Shown here: positions 25,029-40,000 of the stretch, one piece after another | Position numbering within the stretch: the stretch's first letter is position 1 | Layout of the letters: each line of letters starts with the position of its first letter | From: Bagarius yarrelli | Taxonomy: Eukaryota; Chordata; Actinopteri; Siluriformes; Sisoridae | NCBI GenBank assembly: GCA_005784505.1 | Contig: VCAZ01000005.1 | Location: 315,001-379,000, forward strand | Length of the DNA: 64,000 nucleotides | Direction: 5' to 3' | Notes under the pieces: generated by a model | Told to the model about the DNA's origin: nothing | Database searches by the model: none | What the model saw: the letters and a program-made list of their open reading frames with translations, nothing else | Program-made: the position numbers and the translations under genes

Positions 25029-28000
25029 TTAGATACATTCAGACAGGACTTCGATCTTGTCTGGGGGAAGCAGTGAGGAGTTTTCTGTGGAGTGACACAG
25101 CTCTGTGGCCTGACTCTGGCTAAGCTGCAGTGTGATCTTCTTCACGTCGTAGTCGTGCAGGTACTCTTGCACCATGTACCGCTCATGCTTTATGCGGTCC
25201 CTAACTTCTGATGGCACATCTGGGATTAGCCATGCCACAAAGAACTTTACTACGAATACCACATGCTGGGGGAGGGAGGCACAAAAATGTATTAACACAA
25301 ACATCTGGTGCACAAATGATAATGAAAAAAACAAAAACAAAACACCAAGTAACTCTGCCTTTGTCCTCACCTCCATAATGATGATAAAGGCCATCTTGGC
25401 TGCAAGAATATGCCAGAACTGCATGGTTTGTGTGTACTCCCTGAAATGGCCTGGCGGATAGCGGTAGTCTCGATATCTTTATCAGAGCATAAAGTTCCAT
25501 GAGTTGTAAAATGGTCTCAAACCAAACACCACAATTACATATAAAAAATTTGTGCTATCAAGTTTTCTGGTTTCCTTTCTTAATATTACAAATACAGCCT
25601 ATTGCCTGCTCCATGAAAAGTTATTTCCAGTTAAGCAAGAACCTTTTTCAGTATCTGTACCTGATGTTTCCCAGCCCTTATATGTACATGCAGACATACC
25701 TGCATGTTGTGATGATAGTTTCATTAAACCAGGAAGGATTCTCCTCATTATCTGGCTTGTTTTCCAGATGCAGCTTGGAGATTTTATACACCGAAAGGCT
25801 GTTGTTAATGTAGCCTCTCATTGTGGCCTCATGACCAGGGTGGTAGGCGTACAGATAGACTAAACGTGGTATCATGTCAGAGGTAAACGCCATGATAAAA
25901 GCCTACGATGACACAACAAATAAAAAAATAAGACAAACAAATGTCTATTTATTCGTTGTGCAGTACATGTGTAGATTTTATACACGAAATAATTTTGCAT
26001 CAAGACATTATAATCATTTATGTGCCGTGGTGGCCAAAATAATTGGAACACTGGTCATTTTTTTACCAGCTAACAAACAGACACAGACAAAATCCAAAAG
26101 AACAGTGGAAACATCCCCAAGATGCTTTAAAAGTGACCTGAAAAACGACCCGTAGGGTAAAAGGTGTTTTAAACACAGAGGATTTTCACACCAAAAGCTG
26201 ATTTCATTCTAGTTAATAGGGGTTAATTGATAAAGAAAATTGTATATCAACATTGTTTTTTACAGCAACCGCATCCAGTCTGTCTAGAATGACATGAGGA
26301 AACAGAACAAATTGACACAGTAAATTGCTGTAAAATGAGGATGCTGTAAAAAACTGTCGTAATTAGATTTTAGCTGTCAGACTCACTCACCCCTCTCACT
26401 GGGTTATTACAATCAATGGCAAAATAAATATTTGGAAAGGTGAACTTATTTTTCTTACTGACAAAATAACTGAGTTAATAGAAAATATTAAATGTATTTT
26501 AATTATCTTGGCCACCACTGTAGATATCACAATCATGGCAATGGCAGTAGATTGTATTATACACTACTAGCAACCAGGGTAAAGCGATGCAAAGCAAAAG
26601 AAAATAAACATGAAGTCGAGTATCACTAATAGAAGAGAGAGACCCCCAGTCTTTTTTACTTACATTCGTGACAACAGATAAAATAGCCACCACATTAAGA
26701 ATCTCCTGCCAAGCTCCAATGTTGCGGGCCTTAGCTGCTACAGGCCTACGGAACTGCGTCGTAAACTTCCATGCATCCACCCGAACCTCCAGGATGTTGT
26801 TAAAAAGCGCGAGAAGTGGAGCAAGTGGAAATGAAGCCACAAATAATGTGATGAAACCAAACTGGATCACTGAATCACAAACAGAAACCCAGTGACAGCA
26901 GTTAATATGCAGTAGAACATGATTAGCTGTGATTAAAAAACAAAATGACACAGAATAGAGGATAATAAAAAAAAGGGTAAAACTATACCCATTTCTAGAT
27001 ACTCGTAGAAAAGACCAAACTGGCCAAAGGTCTGTAGGTCACGGTCCTGCTCCCATCTACTGTACCGGCTCTCTGGATGGTTTCGACCTTTTTTGCTGAT
27101 CCACCAGTTCTTTAATAACCTGAATTCACAGTTATATATTATGTCAAAATTTTTATAGAAATACAACATGAAGAAAACTATAAAAATGATTAATGCGACT
27201 AAACCGTAACACAGAACCAGCCCAAGGCATAAGCAAACTGAGCAGTTTCTTAGGGCCCCCATGGCCACCAGGGGGCCTCCAAGAGTACATAAAAGTAATT
27301 CGTTTTTTTTAATATATTATTTATATGTGCTTCAGATTTTGCAAGTTAAGGAACTGTATAGCTACCCTTTTTTCATTTATTGAATGTTTAATCTCTTGGG
27401 TAAATTGTGTTACATTGAGCGTAGCAAAGCTGTTTGAATGACCAAATCCTCAACCATACCTGCCATCATTAGTAAGGGAACATGACCAGGTATTGTTTGT
27501 GTGGTGGACTATTCTTACTGCAACCTTGAGAATTTTATAGTACTGTTTTGGCCCTGGAACAAGTTTTATTCCCAAAGCATTTAATAAACAGCAATCAATC
27601 CTCTGATTTATTCACTCAAAGTCAATAAAAATACATTTTAATATTTCCCCATTAGCCTTGCGTACCTTATTATATATTATAACTTCACTCCATGTGGAAG
27701 TGTGAAGAAACATTATTGTCTAGAGCGTCTTTGTATGCTGTAGCTTCATTTCTATTCCCTGCAAACTAACTGGAACTAACAATGCCCCTAAGTCAAGCAA
27801 GGCCCATGAAGAAAAGACATTGTTTCCAAGGTTTGGGGAATCAAGATCACTGAACATTTTTGCAATAAACTGAAACACAGAGTTTACATCAGGCCTCATC
27901 CAAAATCAGTGCCCAAACTTACTAATGACCTTTTACGCTCGACAGACAGTTTCCAACTCTAGTGGACAGATTTGTCAGAATAGTGAAGAATACAACTATG

Positions 28001-30226
28001 GCTATAATAGCAGCAAAAAATGGATCAGCTATATTAATGCCCATGGTTTCTGGTAGACGGTGTTCAGAAACACACTTCTTTTATATTTTATTATTTTCCA
28101 ACATTGTATTCAAGCAGCTATTGTACTAAAAGTACCATTTCAACTGACATAAATGTATAATAATGCGCTTCTTAAGCTTCCTATGTCTGGGGTTTTATAA
28201 GAGTATAGATTGATTAATATTTAAACCTCATTATAATACTAAATTATTTAAATACTTCAACTGAGAACTGCGACAGCCCTACCATGAAGAATTACAAAAG
28301 CTCAGACATCTTCAAAGCCTCCAACTCCTAGAATCCATCACTTTCTAAATATCTTTTTGCCCTTATATTCTTTTTTACAGTAGGTACTAAATTATTAATG
28401 TTACTTAGTAAACCTAAACATGTTTTTAAGTAAATAATAATAAACCACACTTAAATGATGTTAGGCCAAGCTCATGGGGACACTTACGGTACCAAAGCCT
28501 CTTGGATATTTCCCACCAGTTGTTTCCCTGTCATGACGATCATGAGCTGAGTGGTGAGCTCTATCAGACAACCGCCTGGAGCACACTACAAAAGATCACA
28601 AATTACATTAAATTACGCAAGCAGCTGTGTATGTTGAAGTAGATTAGACTAATAAATTAAATAAACGTGAACCAGCAAAAGTGGTGTAAATAAAGAAAAT
28701 TATATATCATTGGGAGAAAAATATTGCTAAATATTAGATAATAAAAAAGCAACATATAGCATTATATAAACATATAGCATTATAAAGGTTTAAACTTCAA
28801 ATCTGTTGAACAGCTTTAGCATTTTCACCACTATTTTATAGGTCATGTTTTAATAATACATAAATACAACTAAATGATATATTTTTTAATAATTGTGAAA
28901 ACAATAAGAAGACAAACCAACTCACCTCCTCATTTCTCAGTTTACTCCACTTCCCAAACATGTAAGTGTAGTTGCCAGGGTAACCCACAAACTTGCCCTT
29001 GAAAAAGGCGACGTAGAAGCAGGACGAGTAGTAGTTGACAAACTGGAACATGAACATCTTCATGGTCAGCTTGTTCTCATATTCCAAATGTGTCTTGGGG
29101 ATTTCTGTAGGCATGATCAAATACAGTCAAAAGAGAATTGTAAATCAAAAACTAATTGTTAAAGCGAACTAACGATTAAATGTTCAAAAATTTTTACGTA
29201 CGTATGTATCCAAATTCAAATAAAACCTGCTATAAATAAGTAATATTGAAGAGCAATTTACAAAAAACACGCTTTGTCTTACCCATATCAGTAATCCATA
29301 TAGCCACATGCTCATACAGCAAGTTAAGGATGAGAATGATAGCAAAATTAATGCAAGATGCTGTAACTGAAGTGGCAAGCTGTGGAGTAATCAGGGATCC
29401 TACAAGCTGGATTCTGCTTGTTGTGCTGTCCTTCATGATGCTAGCAAAAGCAGCATAAACCGCTAACCTGTACGCAATCACTCCCATTATACAGGCTATG
29501 ATCAGTAATGTCTGAGAAAGAAACAAATCACAGATTACAAATATGGGTTTGATGGTCCAGTTTCAATTAGGTATATACATTAAAAATCACAGCATTTGGC
29601 AGACATCTTTATCCAGAGTAACTAACATTTATTTTATTTATACATATAAGCAAGTGGAAGTTAAAAGCTCGGCAGCCCAGCAGTGGTAACTTGGGAATCG
29701 AACCCACAATTTTCCGGTTATGAGTCTGACACCTTAACCGCTGAGCTACTAACCGCTCATAGCACAAAGACTAACTCACCCAGAAGAAAACAGTAGCTCC
29801 AGAGAAGCAGAAGCGAGCACACTTGCTGGTTAAAGGCAAATATGGCTCCATTTCCTGAGATAAAGAGCTTTAATTAGTATAACTGAGTCCAACTTAACCA
29901 TCTCTAAGTACATTCAAAAAATATTAATACTGTAGGACCTTAAATAATCATTCGATTTTTAAAAGTCAGGCAAAGTTTTTGGTGACAACAAGGTTTAATC
30001 TAGGTGTTTAATTTAGAATGGCATGAATGAAGTACTTCTGAATATAAGATGTATAAACAGATAATAAGTGTAGAAAAGGCAAAACACCTAATCATAAACA
30101 GGCAATTGAATGAAAGAGATTTACAAATAAAAAGAATTTAAAATGGTAAAAAATTTTACACTGACAGTAAATATATTTTAATTAATTTGTTAATCAAATT
30201 CTAAACATCCATCTAAGGTTACCTTG

Positions 30227-30262
<36 letters not shown>

Positions 30263-31051
30263 AGACAGCGAAAAAGGTTCTTTTAAACAAGCGACTGAAT
30301 TACCACAAAGTACCTGTGTGACACGACTGAGACGGCGGTTTGTGCACTTCAACTCAAACTCGGGTCTGATCTGGAGTTGCTGCTGCTCCTCTTCAAAATC
30401 CACCAAATCCCACTCGTACTCCAGCCGTGCCTGCCTTCGCTTCCATAACTCCAGAAAAAGGGTTACTGCAGGGGTGAAAGAAAAAAAGGCAGACAAAAAA
30501 AAAAAGAAAAAAAGAAGGGTTTAAAATTAACTTTACATTTATTGCCATGTAGCTATACAGACATTTCGGCTACAGCTGTAACGTTGTGTATGTGATACTA
30601 CCGAGGTAGGAAATTGTTCTGGGATTTCCGATGAACATTTCTATCATGCATTATTTACAAAGATCCACGGCACACGATCTGCTTAAAAATTAGGCAATTC
30701 CTAAAATTCTTTTAGCTGCCTAAAAGCTGACAAATTTATCAGACAGTTAGCAAATCAGCACAGCTTCATCCAACTCATTTATGTATTTCTATCCCATAAG
30801 ACCAGTCTAGTTTTCTCAGTAAGTTTGAAATATTTGTCCACCTGCAGGTGGCAGTGTTTTAATGTGGTGAAAACAATCTTACCCCAAATTCCCATGAAGA
30901 TGGCAAAGAATACTGTTCCTTCATTGTCGAATAAGTGGGATTGCTAATAAAAGCAAAAAAAAAAAAAAAAACATAATAAAATGTCTTAATTATACTGTTA
31001 TGCAAATGTTAGGCAGGAATATTACCTGCTCTGTATTTGTTTTTATATATG

Positions 31052-31094
<43 letters not shown>

Positions 31095-34000
31095 TATATA
31101 TATATGGCTATATATATGCAATATATGTATGTACAAGAATCTGTCTATAAGACTCTGATTCCCATAATATCCTCTTACCTTGGACACAAATCAGCTTAAG
31201 CTGTGCTTATTTAGTTACAAACAAATTAACTGTTTAGTTTAAAAGACACTAACTTTTGTCTTTTTGCAAATTTTGACCGATCTATCTCATTATAATTATC
31301 CAATCACATTAGTTTTTTACTGTAACAAAATACACTTTAAAAAACCTCAAAATGTACAAGCAGCTATGAAAACAGATGAACAGCTACTTGGCTTACCCAT
31401 GATGACAAACACGTTGAGTTGAGTTTCCAATAGGTGCACTTTTTATCACACAGTGGACACATGACAATGGTTCCACCAACCTCGGGGTCACAGATCTCTT
31501 TACTGTATATTAATAAGAAAGGACAAAAATATACAGAACAAATATAAAAGTATGCAATTTTTTAAAGAATAGCCTCAAGAAAAATATGTAAATGAAAGAA
31601 TCATTCCAGTGAAATTCTAGTGAATTATTCTACTTCATTGTCGAGTCCAAATGGTGTATTTAGGTTTATGAATGATTAACAAAATGCTCATTAATTAAAA
31701 TGCACTAATTTTTAACGAGACATATAAGTGTTAATGGCATCCTAACCTCGTTATGTTATCATCATAGCTGAGTAAACCATAGACAAAACAGATGACACCC
31801 ATGACAGCAGCGAAAAACAGCATCTCTGTGTAGAAGCCCAGCCAAGCAAAGTAGATGCCAATCTTCTCACCATAGTATTTCCTGTTAAAAGGCAAACAGG
31901 AAACAACACCTTTACTACACCTCGATACACAATTGTGCAAAGTTTTAACTACATCGTGACGGCTAATACTTGGGCTTACTAAGTTTATGAATGTTTCCAA
32001 CGTTTTAGCTGCATGATAGGCCAAAGGTTATCACATGACTTGAATACAAATCAAACAAACACTGAGTGTGAATGCTTTACTGTGGGGGATAATGACAGTG
32101 TGTAGAGTTTTAGCCACTGTTGTAACCACTTTTTTTCTTGTCATTGTGCTTTTTTGGGTTGTGGTAAAGTAATAACACTTTTGAGGGATACTGCAAAATC
32201 ACTAGCCAGTTGGGCTACCAAAAATGTATCCTTGCCCCGCCCGATAGGCTATCTAATAGTGAGAAATAATATTATATTTCAGTTCTTTTGCATTCTCTCA
32301 CAAATATAGTTTAGAAAAAATGTCAAGTATTAAAATTGCGGTTGCTCATTTTTACTTCAATTCACTATTGCGCAAACTGTGTATAGGGAGCGGCAGTACT
32401 GATTTTACAAGATATTTATTAGTGACTCTCCAAACCTGTTGCACACCTATCGTCCTGTTAGCCATTACTATCCTTATGTGACAAGTAGAAAAGGCTACTA
32501 AAATTTATTTTGGGCTACCAAAAACAAAAAAATGCCTGTCTGGAATTTAAAATTTTGGGAGCCCTGCTGTACCTTTCTCATGTTAGAATATTTAAGAATC
32601 AACTATAAACATGTCCTTTTCTTACAATGTCCTGTTTAAAATTTACCCACCGGATTAGGTTAAGAGGTTGCTCTTTGTAGAAGCAAAGAAAGCGAGCCCA
32701 GTACTTATACAGGTGAAATCTCTCACTTTCACATTGTGGATGCCTTGATCTTTTCCAATAGCGGCACTAAAAGGCAAACAGAATAATGACCTTTCAGCAA
32801 TGCAGAGCTCAAATTTGTGAAATAAAATAAAATTTAAAATGTAAAAATTCCTCACTTTACTTACATCATGAAGTGGGTAGGCAGATGTGTAAGTGCCGTT
32901 GCTTAAGAGTCTCTTAATTCCTGTCTTTTCTCTATCTACTCGATCCTTTTTGTAATATGGACATCGTGTAAGGATATAATACACCTGAAAGAATTAACAG
33001 TAATTTTTTTTTTTATTAAGCAACTTCTTCCCAAAGACGGATTTAATTTTCTAAGCACATAACTCACAATCCTGTTTCGGGTGGAGGGTGGAAATAAGGT
33101 TGCCCTGTCCTCAATGAGGAAGAAGTCGACTTTGTTCTTGTTAAAAGGTGCAGTGAAGTAATCAGGCTCGGGTTTCATGATGTTCCTTGGAAGGCGGATA
33201 GGCTGAGTGAGCCAAGCCAACGAGATTTCTCGTCCTTTTGGTATGTCTGTCTTCTTAAATGGTACTTTGATCTTTAGCACCTCTGCGTAGGTGGCTAGGA
33301 CTTCCCATGGCGCATGAATTTTTAGGTAGTATGTTTTACGGTCATCCGACTCCTACAGAAAGACAGTAAAAACAAATGTTTTATTTCTGTACTGTTTAAC
33401 TCATTGACCTTTAAGTGATATCGGTGCATTTTAGATTGGAAACTCACAGACTTATCCTCAGTCTCCAGCTCCAGACCTGCCTTCTCGAGGTTGGCTTCAA
33501 ACTCTCGTCTCCTGTCCTAAAAACAAAAAAGTCACAGAAACAAATTGATTTAGTAATACATAAGATTATATTTAGGGACAGAAAAGGATGCATTGCTGTC
33601 TTGCAGCTTTAGTGGTCAAGTCAAGTCACCTTTATTTATATAGCACTTTTTTAATAACAGAAATTGATTTACAGAAAACAAATAAGACGGCATTAAAGAC
33701 TCACTAAAAACTCCCTAATTATTATCTGTAAATTAACAGTCCCCAACTGAGCAAGTCAGATGAGAGGAGAAGACAGGCTCAGTCAGGGGGGTCAGTTCTT
33801 CTCTGACCAGACAAATCAGCAAATTATTCCACCGTACCGCAAAGTTTCCACCGTTTTGTCTGGATAATATAATGGGGCTTATTGTCTTTTTGCCGATCCA
33901 CCAACTGGACCGGATGGTCTTGAATTCTATTCTAAGCTTTGTTTTACTGTTTAGCATATGCACACGACAGATTCTTTCTGGTTCTATGGTCCTACACCAG

Positions 34001-37000
34001 CTACACTACATTGTTCCTAGATGTGAGGAGGTGTGTATTCATGTGTCATGAGCTGGTTTTCTTTGCAAGGTGAATTTCCTATTTACTTCTAATGTTCCGT
34101 CTGGCCTTACCACAACCCTGACCAAGATAAAGTGCTTACTGAAGCTGAATGTTAAACGTTTTAATATAGAAGTCAAAGCAACTGCTGTTTAGCCCTTTAA
34201 ATAGATCGAAATTTACTAAGGGTAAACCTGGTGGCCTTTGTAAATAATTATTTCTTGGCTTTTTTTTTTGGCTGATGCAACACTTTTAATCATGTGACAA
34301 ATGTTGGCAGTTTCCCAGCATACAGCAGCACACCATATGCACTCCAATCTAACTATTAAAACCATTTTAGGATGCTTTAAGTGAGTACAGTGAAAAATAG
34401 TAAAGTAAAATATGCTGACAAATTACTGAGAGTATCTGCAAACCTATCTGAATAAAAGCAAACATACCGCTTTCTTGTCTCCATCTTTGTCGTCAGTGTA
34501 GGACAGCACAAAATCGATGTGACGTCTACCATCTCTAAAATACACAGAGTCATTGTTTTGCTGGAGGTTATCAATCTAAATAGAAAGAATGGACAAGATT
34601 AAAAAAACAGCGATTAAAGAGAAGAACAAGCAATTAATGCACAATTTTTTTTTACAAATGTTGTAACATGCACGAATACACAAACACAACAGATTGGCAT
34701 TTTCTTATCAGGTCTGCTTAACATAGCATTATTAATAGAACAATACTCGGTGAGTAGCTCTTAAGTACTTATATTAGGTCCTTCTGTCATCAGAAATCAT
34801 GTGTTAGGTAGCTGGCCATGTATTACTTAGTTGATATAGTTAACCACTTGTTAGTGCCAAAGGAGCTCAGTTCACATTAACACACAATCATTATTCAAAG
34901 AAGCATAAAAAAGACTTAATGCATGATATAAACAGCATCAATTACTCCAAAATATAGAAGAAGGCTGGCACAACCAGTGTCTGAAAATGTATACGCTTTT
35001 TAAATCATTTAACAGGCACATAAAACATTATTCACTTTAACAATAGCTTTAAATATACTGATGGGTTATGCGTACTTTAATTCAGTCCTGTTACTGTAGT
35101 TGTGTTTAAGGTACATGTTATTCATCATCCACACAAACACACCCATGCATCACAGATGAACTTTCCATCCACTTCTGTAAATTTTGTTTCTTCGCATATC
35201 CCAGCTTAGAAAGTTGGGGTTAGAGCACAGGGTCAGCTATAATACACCGCACCTGGAGCGGAAAGGAATGAGGGTCTTGCTCAGAGACCCAACAGTGGCT
35301 GACTGGCGACTCAGCCATTATTGCCCCTATTTGAGCTACCACTGCCCCTAAAGTGGGTTTAATCATTGATTGGATACTCCTTCAAAACTGGCAGCATTAA
35401 CAATTTAAATATTATTATCCATCAATTAAAAAATGATCAAGTTTATATTTTATCCATGTCGCCCAGCCCTATTTCAAATATGGAAAAAATGTTACACTTG
35501 TTTTGGCATCATTTACTTATTTTGTGTTTGTAAATATTACTTACTTACTAAAAAAAGAAAAACATTTATAAATGTACCTAATATTACACTTTACAATCTA
35601 CTGTTGGTTCCAAAGAGGTCATTGTTGTTATTGCTGTAAGTGAGAGCTTTTTATATTGTTTGTGTTGCTTTGTGTATGTACTGTTTTTGATATTGCTGTT
35701 ATTATAGTGTCTGTTATAAGTAGTGCCTATTCCAATTTTAGTGGCAATTTTTTTTGTTCTAGTGGATTGACAATGTAATATAGGGACAGTGGGATCGGGG
35801 TGGGATTATACTCTGGATGGTACACACATGGAGCCAATTATTACCACGGAATATTTTCTTAGCCAATCCACCTACTCTTATTCTTTAAGGGTAGGAAGAA
35901 ACTGACAAACCCTAAGGAAACCTATGCAGAACTCGGGAGAACATACACACACAACTCAGCACAGAGAAAAAAAGGGGAAAAAAAACCCCACAGTTTTCCA
36001 GTGTAACTAAACAGTAGGCAAAAAAAAAACAAATAGTTTCTTTTAACAAACTTAAAAAGAACAAACTAGAACACTGAAGAGTAATATAGCCATTAGCAAA
36101 ACAATATCTAAATGCTAAGAACCTCTATGACCTCATTAACATAAAAGCCTTATCCTGCCTCATCATCATAAAAGACGTCTAATTAAATGGGAGAAAGCGA
36201 ATCCATATAAATGATTTCAGACTAACGTTTCACTTGTTAGTGCCAAAGGAGCTCAGTTCACTTTAACACACAATCATTATTCAAACAAGCATAAAAAGAC
36301 TTAATGAATGATATAAACAGCATTGATTACTCTGAGATATAGAAGAAGGCTGGCACAAACCAGAGAAGTGTCTAAAAAATGTATATGCGCTTTAAATAAT
36401 TTAACAGGCACATTAAACATTATTCACATTAATAATATAAATAAATAATAAATATACCGGCGGGTTATGCGTACTTTAATATAGTCTCTTTACTGTTGTT
36501 GTGTTTTAAGGTACATTCATCATTCATCATCCACACAAACACACACCCACGCATCACAGATGAACTTTCCAATCCATTTCAAAAAGGTCCAGGTTTTTTT
36601 TTTAGTTATTACATAATGCAGTTCACAGACACTTCCAAAATTATTGTTATTAACAGAATAGAAAATATAGATTTTCTTAACATACCAGATAAAAGCTGGC
36701 ATTTTATAAAGATTATTTAAAAAATAATGTATTTTAAATGTACTTTTGCTCTAAGCGTACCTCAATTTGAGCCTGCATATCACATTCAACGCAGTCCTTA
36801 AGGTTCTGTTAGATATGTTGAATAGCACAGATCCAAGGAAATTAGTCTGCATGCATGTGTTTTCATTCTTCTCACTGAAAGCTGGTGTCATTTGTACCAT
36901 GAAGATAAGGTTCAACTAGTACACTCTGCCTTTTAATCTGCGTTAAAATAGACGTGACAAAGCTTCCTGTTAATCCCTTTTTTAGAAACTTCTTTCTGGG

Positions 37001-40000
37001 GACTTACATTATCAGACACCCTTATCCAGAGCGAATTACATTTATTTTATTGATCCAACTAAGCAGTTGAGGGTTAGGGGCTATGCTCAGGGGTCCAGAT
37101 GTAGAAGCTTGGTTGTGCTGGGACTTGATCTTTAGATCACCAGTCCAACACCTTAATCACTGAGCTACCACTTCCACACTTCTTAGAAAAATTTATTTGT
37201 CCGATCATCTGGCTTTTGCACATTACTATTCAGAAATTTATGGAAGACAGATTTTTCACAGTTTTTTCTAACAGTATCAGATATTTTTAGCTGTCACAGA
37301 CGCACAGCAACTGTCATATAGAGGATAAATAAGGCAGTTACACTTATCAGCTCTCAACAATGACAGAATGTTGTAGTTTTCGAAAAGGAAATAAGATCAG
37401 CTTCATATACGAATAATCAGAGGTAATTTCACTATGTTGCTCATGTATGACTTTATTATTATGATGTAATACTTATGACAGCTCATTTCATTGTTTGATT
37501 CAACCATCATAAATATTTCACCACTTCCAACCCGTAACAGCGCTCCAGACAGAAAAATTAATTAAGGAGCTATTTGTTACTATGAGGTAGAAAAAAAAGC
37601 ACTTTTCAGAAGAGGATGTAGCTCTTTGCACGCAATCATACAGGCGGTGTTAAATTTTATTCATAGCTCTTTCCCATTTCTTTTTGTCATGCACTTTGCA
37701 AGAACTGCATGTGTTAACCCCTTTATTTATTTATCTAACATTGCAAAACAGCAATACTGCACACAGTTCAACTTCAGGAGAACACTGAAAGCCATTGATA
37801 AACAAGAAAACAATCCAGTTTTATAAAGATCTCATGACAGCTTCTCAAAAAGAAAGTACACATATTTTAATTAGTTTTTTTCTGATTTATTTAAATATTC
37901 TATTTCAAGAATGCCTGAACCCCTTTGACCATCACTGTGTTTTCTTACAGTCCCCTTTTTTTTTAATGATATGTTCCGGTAATGTAATCGGTTCTCTGTG
38001 CTTATCCATAAACCTTTTTTTGTGTCTTGTGATCGTACCTCAGTCATGAAAACAGCTGTTAACTAACTGACAAAAAGATGATATTCTGCGTCTCTCTCAT
38101 TTTCTCTCTGCTGCCACAGCTGGAGCCTTTCTTTTTTATAAGTGAATATGTATAAAGCGTCAGGTCTGGACAGAGAAGACCATTGTAACTCAAATCGTTG
38201 GCGGTGTATGTGTCTCGGATTATGACATTACAAATTATAGGTCACACCTCACAGAAAACCCATGTCATAAAAGGCTAATTCTGCAATAAGGTTAATAGTT
38301 CTAAAGAAATTATAAAAATAGTTCGCCCAATAATTCCTCATTATATCATTCTATTGTATATCATTCTATTATACTATTAAAATTTAGTAATGATACTGGC
38401 AGGTGTGAATCTTGTGGGAAAGAAGAAACAGTGGAACATACTGTTATACTGTACAGTCAGAAATAAGAGACTGGAAGAAGGATTTTAATAGAAAATGTAG
38501 AAAAAATAAAAATGTATACAGAGATATATTTTACAAAATAACTCAAGAAATGAATGCTATAGCTTTATATTTTAATTCCTGAAATTGACAATTTTGTGGA
38601 AGAGAATAGTGGGGGTCAATTTTATCCATACTCCATCCCTATTGGTGGTGGAGGTACACCATTTAGGTGTACATTTATGTTGACCATCTAAATAACTTTT
38701 TTTTTTACTTCGTTACATTTGGCAGCGTTTCTGCAAGATTTTTTAATTAATTCGTTTATATAAATCGCAATTCTCGCGAGACATCGGAAAGACGGCTTAA
38801 TACGAGGCCGTTACAATTTTCCGCTAAAGTTAAGCATGCGTTCAGTTAAAGCAGAAGAAAGACGTATGTGTTATGGGATGCAGACCAGCCGTGGTGTACG
38901 GTTCGGTTAATGTTTTTACTCCACTATGTCAAAAAGAATAATTTCATAATGCAATGCATTCTGAGTGACCAAAACGAACTGACATCAGAGCGTACAGTAA
39001 TTTCAGCTCCAACCTGAAAAAACATGTAGCGGTAAGTGTCAAAATGACACCTATTTGAACCCTTTTAATAATCATTTGGTATCTGTGGCCACTTTGATCT
39101 TATTGTAAAACCACATTTCACACACAGTCTGAAAAATTTTTCTCATATCGTGCAAGCAATAAAAAAATTTCTTGCGAACCTACAAACAAACATTCATGAA
39201 CAAACATTCATTGTAAACATCTGCACATTTTCGATACCTAAAGGAAGGAGTTACTGATAGAAAAACATCCAAGTGTGTTTGAGATGTGATTGTAAAGGAC
39301 AGGTGATATTGATGTTAATGTCCATCACAGGACTGAGATAGACTTTACTTTACTTTAACCCCTTTTATATAATCAGAACTGAGAGACTTTGGAGGAGAGG
39401 ATATGAAAACTCACCAAGTAGTTTGAGTTTTTGCTTCGTGTCAATCAGATCAGATGAGTAAGTAACTAACTAGTAACTAATTACTCAAGTAGTTTTTTTT
39501 CATCGGATACTTTTTTATTCTTACTTGAGTAAATATTTCCATAAGTACATGTACTTTTACTCAAGTACAGATTGTGGCTACTCAGCCCACCTCTGATCGT
39601 AACGTAGACATCAAATCAAATAACATATTAAGCTTTTAGTGGTATATTATCAAATATTATTTAAAAAATATATATCCTACAAAACACTACCACAACTATA
39701 ACAGCTTAACATATAGTGTTGACTATACATGTAATAAATATCATACAAAGTCCTTAAATACAGGTTTGCATTCTTTCTTCACATGACCAGATATGCAAAT
39801 TGCAAGGCTTGTGCAGACAGCAGGACATTTTACAAGTCAACCTAAGTTCAAACATTCGATCCACAATGCTGTGTAACAAAGAATTTTCGACTGAAAAAGC
39901 TTTAATACAAGATTTTCATTGGTAGTAAATAAACTAATGCATAAAGAATTCCCTTTGGAATAAGATAAATGAACAGGATGTCTGAACAGAGGCGATATAT

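Noticed and set aside
31397..31502. Using the AAAG acceptor at 31498 for ano5 exon 9
   Set aside because: That acceptor brings in a stop codon. The TATACAG acceptor at 31503-31504 keeps the frame and gives S-K-E-I-C-D, matching human S-T-E-I-C-D.
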